Origin: Streptomyces sp. cf386
GTDB lineage: Bacteria; Actinomycetota; Actinomycetes; Streptomycetales; Streptomycetaceae
NCBI RefSeq assembly: GCF_900103585.1
Contig: NZ_FNHV01000038.1
Location: 1 to 54,704, forward strand
Direction of reading: 5' to 3'
Length of the DNA stretch: 54,704 nt
This document shows, one piece after another, positions 45,215 through 54,216 of this stretch. The stretch's first letter is position 1; every line of letters starts with the position of its first letter. A program made the translations under genes and the position numbers. Below the pieces are notes generated by a model. The model did not search any database. It was not told the origin of the DNA and saw nothing but the letters and a program-made list of their open reading frames with translations.

Positions 45215-46528
45215 ATGCACGACCTCTCCCCCTCCGGTCTCTCCCTCCCCTCGGCCAGCCGCCGCACTCTGCTGCGCGGCATAGGCGGCGCCGCCGTACT
45301 CGGAGCGGGTGTCCCGCTGCTGAGCGCCTGTGGTGGCAGCGGCACGGCGAGCGACCCGAAGACCGTCACCCTCGGCTCCAAGGCGTCCGACGCCGTGCCG
45401 AAGAAGGCGTTCGCGGACATCTACGCGGCCTACAAGAAGAAGTCCGGCATCACGGTCGACGTGAACACCAAGGACTCCAACACCTTCCAGGAGCAGATCA
45501 ACTCCTACCTCCAGGGCACGCCGGACGACGTGTTCACCTGGTTCGCCGGCTACCGGATGCAGTTCTTCGCGGCCAAGGGACTGGCCACGCCGATCGACGA
45601 CGTCTGGAAGACCATCGGGGGCAACTTCCCCGAGGCGATGCACAAGCTCAGCAAGGGCGAGGACGGCAAGTACTACTTCGTGCCGCTGTACACGTACCCG
45701 TGGGCGGTCTTCTACCGGAAGAGCGTCTTCCAGGAGAAGGGGTACGAAGTCCCCACCACCTGGGACGACTTCGTGGCGCTGTGCAAGCAGATGAAGAAGG
45801 ACGGCATCGTCCCGATCGCCTTCGGTGACAAGGACGCCTGGCCCGCGCTCGGCACCTTCGACCAGATCAACTTCCGCCAGAACGGCTACGACTTCCACGT
45901 CGAGCTGATGGCCGGCAAGGCCTCCTGGACCGACGCCAAGGTGCGCAAGGTCTTCGACCTGTGGACCGAGATCCTCCCCTACCACCAGGAGGGCGCCACC
46001 GGCCGTACCTGGCAGGACGCGGCCCAGACGCTGGCCTCCAAGAAGGCCGGCATGTACCTCCTCGGCACCTTCGTGGCCCAGCAGTTCACCGACAAGGCCG
46101 CCCTGGAGGACCTCGACTTCTTCGCCTTCCCGGAGATCGACCCGGCATACGGGCAGGACACCGTCGAGGCGCCCACCGACGGCTTCATGATGAGCAAGAG
46201 CCCGAAGAACAAGGCCCAGGCCGTCAAGTTGCTGGAGTTCCTCGGCACCACCGAGGCCGAGGACATCTACCTCAAGTCCGACCCCAGCGTGGTCCACGCC
46301 GCCACCGGCGCCGACACGTCGTCGTACAGCGCCCTGCAGAAGAAGGCGTACGAGATGATCGCCGGCGCCAAGTCCCTGACCCAGTTCATGGACCGCGACA
46401 GCCGGCCCGACTTCACCTCCACGGTGATGCAGCCCGCGCTGCAGAAGTTCGTCCGAGACCCCAAGGGCGTCGACAGCCTGCTGTCCTCGATCGAGCGCCA
46501 GAAGAAGACGATCTTCGCTTCCTCATGA
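45215..46528 (+). CDS. ABC transporter sugar-binding lipoprotein
   Basis: The 437-residue protein has a Tat-like leader (ASRRTLLRGIGGAAVLGAG) ending in lipobox LLSAC (Cys39). The mature part is an extracellular family 1 solute-binding protein: VTLGSKASDAVPKKAFADIYAAYKKKSGITVDVNTKDSNTFQEQINSYLQGTPDDVFTWFAGYRMQFFAAKGL, YTYPWAVFYRKSVFQEKGYEVPTTWDDFVALCKQM, EAPTDGFMMSKSPKNKAQAVKLLEFL. AGGAG precedes the ATG. It is the first gene of a five-gene operon ending in two galactosidases, so galacto-oligosaccharides are the likely cargo. The ATPase is missing, as is usual in Streptomyces, where MsiK serves many importers. Confidence 0.9.
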   Translation: MHDLSPSGLSLPSASRRTLLRGIGGAAVLGAGVPLLSACGGSGTASDPKTVTLGSKASDAVPKKAFADIYAAYKKKSGITVDVNTKDSNTFQEQINSYLQGTPDDVFTWFAGYRMQFFAAKGLATPIDDVWKTIGGNFPEAMHKLSKGEDGKYYFVPLYTYPWAVFYRKSVFQEKGYEVPTTWDDFVALCKQMKKDGIVPIAFGDKDAWPALGTFDQINFRQNGYDFHVELMAGKASWTDAKVRKVFDLWTEILPYHQEGATGRTWQDAAQTLASKKAGMYLLGTFVAQQFTDKAALEDLDFFAFPEIDPAYGQDTVEAPTDGFMMSKSPKNKAQAVKLLEFLGTTEAEDIYLKSDPSVVHAATGADTSSYSALQKKAYEMIAGAKSLTQFMDRDSRPDFTSTVMQPALQKFVRDPKGVDSLLSSIERQKKTIFASS

Positions 46529-47502
46529 CCACGAACACCACCAAGGAGATCCCGGAGGCGGCCACTGAGCCGCCTTCGGGTGCTGCCCCCGCCAAGAAGG
46601 TGCCCCACGGGCACCGCCGTCTGCTGACCCGCCGCGACCGGCTCACCCTCGGTCTGATGGCGGGTCTGCCGACCGTCCTGCACATCGCCCTCGTCTGGGT
46701 GACCGCCCTCGCCTCCATCGCGCTGGCCTTCACCACCTGGGACGGGATCGGCTTCGACTCGATCCAGTGGGTCGGGCTGCAGAACTTCAAGGAACTCTTC
46801 GAGGAGAACCCGCAGTTCTGGCCCGCCGTCGAGCACAACGTCATCTGGTTCGTCGTCCTGATCGTGATCCCGACCCCGCTCGGCCTGTTCCTGGCCGTGC
46901 AGTTGGACAAGAAGATCCGGTTCAGCCGCGTCTACCAGACGGCCTTCTTCCTGCCCGTCGTGCTGTCGATGGCCGTCATCGGCTTCGTCTGGCAGCTGAT
47001 CTACAACCCCGACACCGGCCTGATCAACAGCCTCATCGGGGCCAACGAGCCCGGCAAGTACATCGACTGGATCGGCGACCCGGACCTCAACCTCTGGGCG
47101 ATCCTCGTCGCCGCGTCCTGGCGCCACACCGGCTACATGATGATCCTCTACCTGGCCGGCCTGAAGGGCGTCGACCCGTCGCTGCGGGAGGCCTCCGCGC
47201 TCGACGGCGCCAACGAGTGGCAGACGTTCAAGAACGTCATCTTCCCGACGCTGCGCCCCACCAACACCGTCGTCCTGGTCGTCACCATCATCGAGGCCCT
47301 GCGCGCCTTCGACCTGGTCTTCGTCTTCAACAAGGGCGCCGAGGGCACCGAACTGCTCTCGATCCTGGTCACCAACAACATCATCGGCGAGTCCAGCCGC
47401 ATCGGATACGGCTCCGCCATCGCGGTCGTCCTGCTGCTGATCTCCCTCGTCGTGATCATCCCCTACCTGGTGGCCACCTTCCGGAAGGAGCGGCGCGCAT
47501 GA
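46525..47502 (+). CDS. ABC sugar transporter permease (MalF/UgpA type)
   Basis: ATG at 46525 overlaps the binding-protein stop and gives 325 residues. A polar leader of 45 residues precedes six membrane helices (GLPTVLHIALVWVTALASIALAFTTW; VVLIVIPTPLGLFLAVQLD; FFLPVVLSMAVIGFVWQLIYNP; IPYLVATF and others). The EAA loop is LREASALDGANEWQTFKNVIFPTLRPTN (EASALDGA, PTL), which docks the ATPase. It pairs with the next permease to import the sugar delivered by the lipoprotein. The stop overlaps the next start as ATGA. Confidence 0.9.
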   Translation: MTTNTTKEIPEAATEPPSGAAPAKKVPHGHRRLLTRRDRLTLGLMAGLPTVLHIALVWVTALASIALAFTTWDGIGFDSIQWVGLQNFKELFEENPQFWPAVEHNVIWFVVLIVIPTPLGLFLAVQLDKKIRFSRVYQTAFFLPVVLSMAVIGFVWQLIYNPDTGLINSLIGANEPGKYIDWIGDPDLNLWAILVAASWRHTGYMMILYLAGLKGVDPSLREASALDGANEWQTFKNVIFPTLRPTNTVVLVVTIIEALRAFDLVFVFNKGAEGTELLSILVTNNIIGESSRIGYGSAIAVVLLLISLVVIIPYLVATFRKERRA

Positions 47503-48389
47503 GCAGCCCCACCGCAGCGCTCGGCAAGCAGCGCACTCCGATCCGCCCCGCCCGGATCCTGCTCCACCTCTTCCTCGCGGGCGCAGCACTGGCCTGGCTC
47601 GCGCCGCTGCTCTGGGCCGTCTACTCGGCGATGCGGCCGTATTCGGAGACGAGCGAGAAGGGCTACGTGTCCTGGCCGGACACGCTGAACTTCGACAACT
47701 TCACGAACGCGTTCACGCAGTCGGACATGAGCCACTACTTCGTCAACACGATGATCATCTCCGTCCCGGCGGTGCTGGTGACGCTGTTCCTGTCCTCGAT
47801 GGTCGCGTTCTACGTCAGCCGCTTCGACTTCCGCGTCAACCTGGCGCTGCTGCTGGTCTTCACGGCGGGCAACCTGCTGCCGCAGCAGGTCATCATCACC
47901 CCCCTGTACCGGCTGTACCTGCTGATCGACCTGCCCGGCATCACGATGAGCGGCAAGCTCTACGACTCCGCGCTCGGCCTGGTGTTGATTCATGTCGCGT
48001 TCCAGTCGGGCTTCTGCGCCTTCGTGCTCAGCAACTACATGCGCACCCTGCCGCACGAGCTGACCGAGGCCGCGCTGGTGGACGGCGCCTCGGTATGGCG
48101 GCAGTACTGGCAGATCGTGCTGCCGCTGTGCAAGCCGGCGATGGCGGCCCTGGCGACGTTGCTGTCCATCTGGATCTACAACGACTTCTTCTGGGCCCTC
48201 GTGCTGATCTCGACCGGCGAGAACATGCCGATCACCTCGGCGCTGAACAACCTCACCGGCGCGTACTTCACGGACCCGAACCTGGTCGCCGCCGGTGCGT
48301 TGCTGACCGCGATCCCGACGCTGATCGTCTACTTCGTGCTGCAGCGGCAGTTCGTCAGCGGTCTGACGCTGGGCGCCAACAAGGGCTGA
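47499..48389 (+). CDS. ABC sugar transporter permease (MalG/UgpE type)
   Basis: ATG at 47499 gives 296 residues with six membrane helices (LHLFLAGAALAWLAPLLWAVYSAMRP; MIISVPAVLVTLFLSSMVAFYVSRF; LIVYFVLQRQF and others). The EAA loop LTEAALVDGASVWRQYWQIVLPLCKPAMA carries EAALVDGA and the LPL turn. The SHYFVNTMIISVP motif before the second helix is typical of MalG-type permeases. It forms the second half of the membrane channel with the preceding gene. Confidence 0.9.
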   Translation: MSSPTAALGKQRTPIRPARILLHLFLAGAALAWLAPLLWAVYSAMRPYSETSEKGYVSWPDTLNFDNFTNAFTQSDMSHYFVNTMIISVPAVLVTLFLSSMVAFYVSRFDFRVNLALLLVFTAGNLLPQQVIITPLYRLYLLIDLPGITMSGKLYDSALGLVLIHVAFQSGFCAFVLSNYMRTLPHELTEAALVDGASVWRQYWQIVLPLCKPAMAALATLLSIWIYNDFFWALVLISTGENMPITSALNNLTGAYFTDPNLVAAGALLTAIPTLIVYFVLQRQFVSGLTLGANKG

Positions 48390-48430
48390 CGGCCCCTTTC
48401 TCGACAGCCCCTTTCTTGAAAGAGACACCC

Positions 48431-49747
48431 GTGCACCACCCCTTCACCCCCGTCGCCTCCGTGCCCGTGGACGAGGCCAACGCCCGCGTCCACGAAGAGG
48501 GCTGGCAGTCCTGGAGCCCCAGCGGCGCCTACGCTCTCGGCGACAAGCCGTACCGCCCGACCAACGACAACTGGGCGACGGTCTGCTACCGCCCCGGCGT
48601 CACCGTCCCCGAGGGCGCCTTCCAGGGCGAGGGCCTGCTGGCGCTCGACCCCGGCGACGGCTCACCGGTCCGCCTGTGGGCGGCGACGGACCCGCTGACC
48701 GAGGTTCCCTCCATCCGGCTGGTCGTGACGGACGGCGTGGCGGAGGTCAGCGCCGACGGCCCGGTGAAGGAGTGGACGGGCGCCACCGTCCAGTCGGTGC
48801 TGGGCGAGTGGGCCGACAGCCTCCAGCTCACGGCCCCCCGCCCGGCCCCGACGGTCTGGTGCTCCTGGTACGAGTACTTCACCGCCGTCACCGAGGACGA
48901 CATCCACGAGAACCTCCGTGCGATGGACACCCTCGACCTGCCCATCGACGTCGTCCAGATCGACGACGGCTACCAGAAGGCCCTCGGCGACTGGCTCACC
49001 CTCTCCGGCCGCTTCCGCTCCCGCGCGGGCATCGCGGACGCGATCAGGGCAAGGGGCCGTCGGGCGGGCATCTGGACGGCGCCCTTCCTCGTCGACCCGG
49101 CGAGCGACCTGGCCGCCGAGCACCCCGAGTGGCTGGTCCGCACCGCCGACGGCGGCTTCGCGCACGCCGGCCGCAACTGGGGCCATGACCTGCGCGTCCT
49201 GGACACCACGCACCCCGAGGCGGCGGCGTATCTGACGGAGGTCTTCCGGACGCTGCGCGCCGAGGGCTACGACTACTTCAAGGTGGACTTCCTCTACGCG
49301 GGCGCGCTGGAGGGCGTACGGCACGATTCGGAGTCGGACGCGCTGACGGCGTACCGCTCCGGCATCCGGCTGATCCGGGACGCGATCGGTGAGGACGCCT
49401 ACCTCCTGGGCTGCGGCGCGCCCCTGCTCGCCTCCATCGGCCTGTTCGACGCGATGCGGGTCAGCCCCGACACGGCCCCGCACCGCCGTCCCGAGGCCGA
49501 TGACTACAGCCAACCCGGCCAGGACCCCGCCGAGTTCACGGGCGTCGGCCGCCAGTGGCAGCACGGCCGCCTCTGGATCAACGACCCCGACTGCCTGATG
49601 GCGCGCCCGGCGGTGGAGACCCGCGAGCGCTGGGCCGCGCACGTCGAGGCGACCGGCGGCCTGATGGCGTCCAGCGACCGGCTGCTGTCGCTGGACACGT
49701 GGGGCGTGGAGACGACGCGCCGGCTGCTGTCGGGGGACGTCCGATGA
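48431..49747 (+). CDS. Alpha-galactosidase-type glycoside hydrolase (GH36-like, short form)
   Basis: GTG at 48431 (preceded by AAAGAGA) gives 438 residues. The first 130 residues are a small beta region (EEGWQSWSPSGAY). A (beta/alpha)8 barrel follows with WCSWYEYFTAVTEDDIHENLRAM and VVQIDDGYQKALGDW. The nucleophile is Asp286 in YDYFKVDFLYAG, and Asp347 in MRVSPDTAP is the proposed acid/base; the 61-residue spacing fits GH36. There is no signal peptide, so it acts on imported sugar in the cytoplasm. Many GH36 enzymes are 650-750 residues; this one lacks the large N- and C-terminal beta domains. A short direct repeat of CCCCTTTCT precedes the start. Confidence 0.85.
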   Translation: MHHPFTPVASVPVDEANARVHEEGWQSWSPSGAYALGDKPYRPTNDNWATVCYRPGVTVPEGAFQGEGLLALDPGDGSPVRLWAATDPLTEVPSIRLVVTDGVAEVSADGPVKEWTGATVQSVLGEWADSLQLTAPRPAPTVWCSWYEYFTAVTEDDIHENLRAMDTLDLPIDVVQIDDGYQKALGDWLTLSGRFRSRAGIADAIRARGRRAGIWTAPFLVDPASDLAAEHPEWLVRTADGGFAHAGRNWGHDLRVLDTTHPEAAAYLTEVFRTLRAEGYDYFKVDFLYAGALEGVRHDSESDALTAYRSGIRLIRDAIGEDAYLLGCGAPLLASIGLFDAMRVSPDTAPHRRPEADDYSQPGQDPAEFTGVGRQWQHGRLWINDPDCLMARPAVETRERWAAHVEATGGLMASSDRLLSLDTWGVETTRRLLSGDVR

Positions 49748-51756
49748 CGCGCGAGCTTTCCCGCGGGCTTTCTGTGGAGGGCATCGCCTACGGCGGTGAC
49801 TACAACCCCGAGCAGTGGCCCGAGGAGGTCTGGGCCGAGGACGTACGCCTCATGCGCGAGGCGGGCGTGAACATGGTCAGCGTCAACATCTTCTCGTGGG
49901 CGCTGCTGGAGCCGCGCGAGGGCGAGTACGACTTCTCGCGCCTCGACCGGATCCTCGCCCTGCTCCACGAGAACGGCATCGCCGCCGACCTGGCCACCCC
50001 GACGGCGGCACCCCCGGCGTGGTTCTTCAAGGCCCACCCCGAGGCGCTGCCGGTGGACCGGGACGGGCGCGGACTGTCGTACGGCAGCCGTCAGACGTTC
50101 TGCCCGTCGAGCCCCGCCTACCGCGAGGCGGCCCTGCGCATCGCGGGCGAACTCGCCCGGCGCTACGCCGACCACCCGGCGGTGGTGATGTGGCACATCC
50201 ACAACGAGTACGGCTGCCACAACGCCGAGTGCTACTGCGACGAGAGCGCGGCGGCCTTCCGGCGCTGGCTGCGGGAGCGGTACGGCGACGACCTGGCCGC
50301 CCTCAACGACGCCTGGGGCACCACCTTCTGGAGCCAGTGGTACTACGACTGGGACGAGATCATCCCGCCCCGCCCCACGGGAGCCGTCCCCAACCCCACC
50401 CACCAGTTGGACTGGCGCCGCTTCTGCAGCGACGCACTGCTGTCGCTGTACGAGGCGGAGCGCGAGGTGCTGCTGGAGGCGGCCCCTGCCACCCCCGCCA
50501 CCACCAACTTCATGGTGATGTACAACTTCGACGCCCTGGACTACTGGCGCTGGGCCCCGAAGCTGGACCTCGTCTCCAACGACCACTACCTCCAGTCCGC
50601 CGACCCTGAGTCGCAGATCGACATCGCGCTCAGCGGCGACCTGGTCCGCTCCCTCGCCGGCGGCCCTTGGCTGCTGATGGAGCACTCGACGGGCGCGGTC
50701 AACTGGCAGCCGGTGAACCGGGCGAAGGGCCCCGGCGAGCTTCGGCGGAACGCGCTCGCCCATGTCGCGCGCGGCGCGGACGGCATCGCCTACTTCCAGT
50801 GGCGCGCGGCGAAGGCGGGCGCCGAGCAGTGGCACTCGGCGATGCTCCCGCACGCCGGAACGGACAGCCAGATCTGGCGCGACGTCGTCCGGCTGGGCGC
50901 CGACCTGCGGGCGCTCGGCGAGGTACGCGGCAGCGTCGGCACGGCTCAGGTGGCCATCGTCTGGGACTGGAACGCCCGCTGGGCCATGGAACTCCCGTCC
51001 CAGCCGAGCGAGGCGCTGCGCTTCCAGGATTTGGTGCGCGCCTGGTACGAGCCGCTGTGGCGGGCGGGCGTCGCGGTGGACTTCGTACGCCCGGACGCGG
51101 ATCTGTCGGCCTACCGGGTGGTGCTGGCTCCCTCGCTGTATCTGGTGGACGACGCGGGCGCGGCGAACCTGGTGTCCTTCGCGTCGGGCGGCGGCACCCT
51201 GGCGGTGGGCTTCCACAGCGGGGCGGTGGACGAGAACTGCCATGTCCGGCTGGGCGGCTACCCGGGCGCGTTCCGGGAGGCGCTGGGGGTCAGCTCGGAC
51301 GAGCTGTTCCCGCTGCTGCCCGGCGAGACGGTGCGCCTCAGCGGTGGCGGTACGGGGGTGCTGTGGTCGGAGCGCCTGCGGCTGGCCGGTGCCGAGCCGG
51401 TGGAGTCGTACACGAGCGGTCCGCTGACGGGAGTGCCTGCGGTGACACGCCACTCCCATGGCGAGGGCGTGACTTGGTATCTCGCCACGCAGCCGGACGC
51501 GGAGACTCTGACCGGGTTGGTGGACCGCATCCGTGCGGAGGCCGGAGTGGAGCCGGTGCGTACGACCCCGCAGGGCGTCGAGGCGGCCCTGCGGCGCGGG
51601 CCCGAAGCCGACTACCTCTTCCTGATCAACCACACGGACCGGCCGGGCGAGGTCCTGGCCGAGGGCACCGAACTGCTCACCGGTAAGCAGGTGTTGGGCT
51701 CGGTCATCGTCCCGGCGGGGGAGATCGCGGTCGTACGGGAGCCGCGCGGGGTGTGA
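49744..51756 (+). CDS. Beta-galactosidase, glycoside hydrolase family 42
   Basis: ATG at 49744 overlaps the previous stop and gives 670 residues, normal for GH42. The start IAYGGDYNPEQWPEEVWAEDVRLMREAGVNMVSVNIFSWALLEP is diagnostic. The acid/base is Glu155 in HIHNEYGCH and the nucleophile Glu313 in LLMEHSTG. Cysteines in QTFCPSS and GCHNAECYCDES form the GH42 zinc cluster. A trimerisation domain (QVAIVWDWNARWAMELPSQPSE) and a small C-terminal beta domain follow. There is no signal peptide. With the importer and alpha-galactosidase it would take apart galactosides inside the cell; whether the natural substrate is plant arabinogalactan or galactomannan-derived is not shown. Confidence 0.95.
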   Translation: MTRELSRGLSVEGIAYGGDYNPEQWPEEVWAEDVRLMREAGVNMVSVNIFSWALLEPREGEYDFSRLDRILALLHENGIAADLATPTAAPPAWFFKAHPEALPVDRDGRGLSYGSRQTFCPSSPAYREAALRIAGELARRYADHPAVVMWHIHNEYGCHNAECYCDESAAAFRRWLRERYGDDLAALNDAWGTTFWSQWYYDWDEIIPPRPTGAVPNPTHQLDWRRFCSDALLSLYEAEREVLLEAAPATPATTNFMVMYNFDALDYWRWAPKLDLVSNDHYLQSADPESQIDIALSGDLVRSLAGGPWLLMEHSTGAVNWQPVNRAKGPGELRRNALAHVARGADGIAYFQWRAAKAGAEQWHSAMLPHAGTDSQIWRDVVRLGADLRALGEVRGSVGTAQVAIVWDWNARWAMELPSQPSEALRFQDLVRAWYEPLWRAGVAVDFVRPDADLSAYRVVLAPSLYLVDDAGAANLVSFASGGGTLAVGFHSGAVDENCHVRLGGYPGAFREALGVSSDELFPLLPGETVRLSGGGTGVLWSERLRLAGAEPVESYTSGPLTGVPAVTRHSHGEGVTWYLATQPDAETLTGLVDRIRAEAGVEPVRTTPQGVEAALRRGPEADYLFLINHTDRPGEVLAEGTELLTGKQVLGSVIVPAGEIAVVREPRGV

Positions 51757-51790
51757 GGACGGTGGGGAACCGGATGCGGCGTCATGCCGT

Positions 51791-52417
51791 TCAGTGGCTG
51801 AAGGGCGGCGGGAAGCACCCTGTCTCCAGGTACGGGCCGTCGGCCCGCACCTCGAAGTTGGACTTCTGCACGAACGCCATGACGCAGGCATCCGGATGGA
51901 CCCGCAGGCCCACCAGCGCGCCCTCGGGCGTGACGTAGCCGCCGTCGCGGTAGCGCTTGTCCATCGCGCGGACGGTGAGCTTCCCACCGAGGCGCTCGCC
52001 GTCCTCGGTGAAGCGTTCCTCCTCGTACCCGAGCCGGAGCAGTGCCGTGCGCACCGCAGCCGGATCCCACTTCCGCTGCTCCCAGAGCCGCTCGATCACC
52101 GGTTTGATCCGCTCGGCCTCCCGCTCGGCGTCCTTCGCGTGTTCGGGGGACATCTCGCGGGTCTGCCGATAGGCGTTGTTCTCGTTGTAGTGCGGAGCAC
52201 CGTCACCGGCCCCCGGCTCCACATACGGAGAGGCACCCGCGGGACTCTCCGAAGCGCTGGGCGCGCCCGCCGATGCGCTGGGCGCACCCCCGCCCGCCGC
52301 GCCCGGCGCCCGCACCTGACCACAGGCGGTGAGCGCCAGGCCGACGGCCAGGACGAGACCGACACCGGCAACGGCAACGGGCTTGCGACGGCGGGAGGTT
52401 GAGGGGGTCATGGGCAT
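51791..52417 (-). CDS. Hypothetical lipoprotein
   Basis: The 208-residue protein has signal peptide RRRKPVAVAGVGLVLAVGLALTAC (lipobox LTAC, Cys32) and a Gly/Ala/Pro/Ser-rich linker with GAPSAS repeats. The C-terminal domain is YNENNAYRQTREMSPEHAKDAEREAERIKPVIERLWEQRKWDPAAVRTALLRLGYEEERFT, RAMDKRYRDGGYVTPEGALVGLRVHPDACVMAFVQKSNFEVRADGPYLETGC. This is a Streptomyces-typical extracytoplasmic protein of unknown role. It is convergent with the beta-galactosidase gene. ATG 52417 or 52411 may be used. Confidence 0.75.
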   Translation of the reverse strand: MPMTPSTSRRRKPVAVAGVGLVLAVGLALTACGQVRAPGAAGGGAPSASAGAPSASESPAGASPYVEPGAGDGAPHYNENNAYRQTREMSPEHAKDAEREAERIKPVIERLWEQRKWDPAAVRTALLRLGYEEERFTEDGERLGGKLTVRAMDKRYRDGGYVTPEGALVGLRVHPDACVMAFVQKSNFEVRADGPYLETGCFPPPFSH

Positions 52418-52459
52418 GAGTCTGTCACTGGCCGACCTCGGTCGGCTCGGCCTCCGGCC

Positions 52460-54037
52460 TTATCGGCCGATCAGGCCCGGAATACCGGACGGCGCAGGCA
52501 GCGGCAGCGGGTTGTCGCCGGTGCGCTCGCCCGCGGCCGGGGCGGCCTGGCAGGTGAGGTCCGTCGCCGGCAGCCTGCCTGTGGTCAGGTAGGTCGTGGC
52601 CGTCTTGTCCGCGCAGGACTTGGTTCCGTAGATGCCGTGCCCGACGCCTCCCGCGACCGTGACCATCTTCGCGCCCTTCATGACACGGCGCAGGCCCTGG
52701 CCGCTGGTCAGCGGAGTCTGCGGGTCCCACTCGTTCTGCAGGATCAGCGCGCCGACCTTGTTGTCGACCTTCGTGGCGGCCTCACCGCCGGTCTGCTTCC
52801 AGAACGCGCACGGCTTGATGTTGGACGCGAAGTCGCCGTACAGCGGGTACGTGGCCTTGTCCCGGATCGCGTCGGCGCGGTACTGCTCGGGATCGCGCGG
52901 CCAGTTGCGGGTGTCGGCGCACAGGACGGACCAGAACGCGGCGTCGCCGTTGTCCGAGGGCGCGGCGCGGCCGAACGTCGGCGGCTGCGGCGTGGCCGTG
53001 CCGGTCTTCGGGGCGGCGGACCGGCGGCTCCCCGCGGCGGCCTTCTTCAGCTCGACGACCGACTCGGCGGCCTCGCGCACGCTGAAGAACATGCCACGGC
53101 TGCCGGAGCGGACGGCGTCACCGGTCAGCTTGGTGCCGTCGAGGTCGATCGGCTTGCGGTCGGCCTGGGCGACCAGGTCGTAGAAGGTCTTGCGGACCGC
53201 TTCGGGCGTCTCGCCCAGCTTGTAGGTGGAGTTGCGCTCGGCGGTCCACTCGGTCCACCGGGTGAAGGCGGGCTCGCTGCCCTCCGCCCAGACCTGGATC
53301 ATGCCGCGCCAGATCCGGGCCGGGTCGACAGCGCTGTCCAGCACGAAGCGGTCGGAGCGCCCCGGGTACATCTGCGTGTAGACCGCGCCGAGGTAGGTGC
53401 CGTACGAGTAGCCCAGGTAGGAGATCTTCTTCTCGCCGAGGACGGCACGGATCACGTCCATGTCCCGGGCGGTGTTGCGGGTGGTGATGTGGCGCAGCTT
53501 GGTGCCCTGCCGGGTGTTGCACTTCTCGGCGACGGTGCGGGCCCACTTCACGTCCTTGGCGAACGTCTCCGCCTTGTACGGCCGTTCCCAGTTCTGCTCA
53601 TCGGGCGTCCAGCCGCAGCCGACGGGGGAGCTCTGGCCGACGCCTCGCGGGTCGAAGCCGATGAGGTCGTACTTGTTCTTCACGGACTTCGGGATCTCGC
53701 TCGCCAACAGCTGGGGCAGGTCGACGCCCGTACCGCCCGGACCGCCAGGGTTGAGCAGGAGCACACCGCGGCGCTCGTCCTTCTTGCTCGTCTTCAGTCT
53801 CGATATCGCGAGATCGAGCTTCTTGCCGTTCGGACGGCTGTAGTCGAGCGGCACCTTGATCGTGGCGCACTGGAAGGCCGCGGGCATCGCCGAGTCACAG
53901 CGGTGCCAGGCCGGCCTCTGCTGAACGTACTGGCTCAGGGGATTTCCCGCGGCGGATGCCGTGGCCGGTGCGAGCGCGGGAATCAGGGTGGCGACGGTGC
54001 CGACCGCTGAGAAGAGGGCTATTCGACTGCTGCGCAC
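52460..54037 (-). CDS. Secreted tripeptidyl aminopeptidase-like alpha/beta hydrolase (SlpD/Tap family)
   Basis: GTG at 54037, preceded by AAGGACG, gives 525 residues; the long upstream open frame is not coding-like. The signal peptide ends near ATASAAG (residue 30). The alpha/beta hydrolase core has the oxyanion region LLLNPGGPGGTG, FDPRGVGQSSP, nucleophile Ser211 in YLGYSYGTYLG, and later Asp in LILQNEWDPQTPL and His in VAGGVGHGIYG. The cap and C-terminal TAP domain (CTIK-like CATIKVPLDYSRP at the N-terminus; CADKTATTYLTTGRLP at the end) match the S. lividans Tap/Slp exopeptidases that release N-terminal tripeptides. It acts outside the cell in protein scavenging. Confidence 0.9.
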   Translation of the reverse strand: MRSSRIALFSAVGTVATLIPALAPATASAAGNPLSQYVQQRPAWHRCDSAMPAAFQCATIKVPLDYSRPNGKKLDLAISRLKTSKKDERRGVLLLNPGGPGGTGVDLPQLLASEIPKSVKNKYDLIGFDPRGVGQSSPVGCGWTPDEQNWERPYKAETFAKDVKWARTVAEKCNTRQGTKLRHITTRNTARDMDVIRAVLGEKKISYLGYSYGTYLGAVYTQMYPGRSDRFVLDSAVDPARIWRGMIQVWAEGSEPAFTRWTEWTAERNSTYKLGETPEAVRKTFYDLVAQADRKPIDLDGTKLTGDAVRSGSRGMFFSVREAAESVVELKKAAAGSRRSAAPKTGTATPQPPTFGRAAPSDNGDAAFWSVLCADTRNWPRDPEQYRADAIRDKATYPLYGDFASNIKPCAFWKQTGGEAATKVDNKVGALILQNEWDPQTPLTSGQGLRRVMKGAKMVTVAGGVGHGIYGTKSCADKTATTYLTTGRLPATDLTCQAAPAAGERTGDNPLPLPAPSGIPGLIGR

Positions 54038-54216
54038 GTGCGGAACGTCCTTGGGGTTGATACGGGTGAGACGTACCAACCCTTTCGTGCAGAGGACTTG
54101 GGCGAATCCGTCCGAAGATCCGAGATCCGTCCGACCGTGGAGGGACGGCGGTCGTGACGGATGGTCCCCGAGTCGGACAACCACGAACGGCTCATCACCG
54201 TCCAGCCCTGGAGGGC
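54038..54216. other. Intergenic region between the deacetylase and aminopeptidase genes
   Basis: ATCCGTCCGA occurs twice (54106-54115 and 54125-54134), 19 bp apart, upstream of the aminopeptidase gene and could be a regulator site. Near 54204-54217 AGCCCT and AGGGCT make a tight hairpin at the deacetylase stop. No gene is seen. Confidence 0.4.

Noticed and set aside
49504..51987. An 827-codon minus-strand open frame
   Set aside because: It is antisense to the GH42 gene, whose catalytic residues and zinc cysteines are intact.
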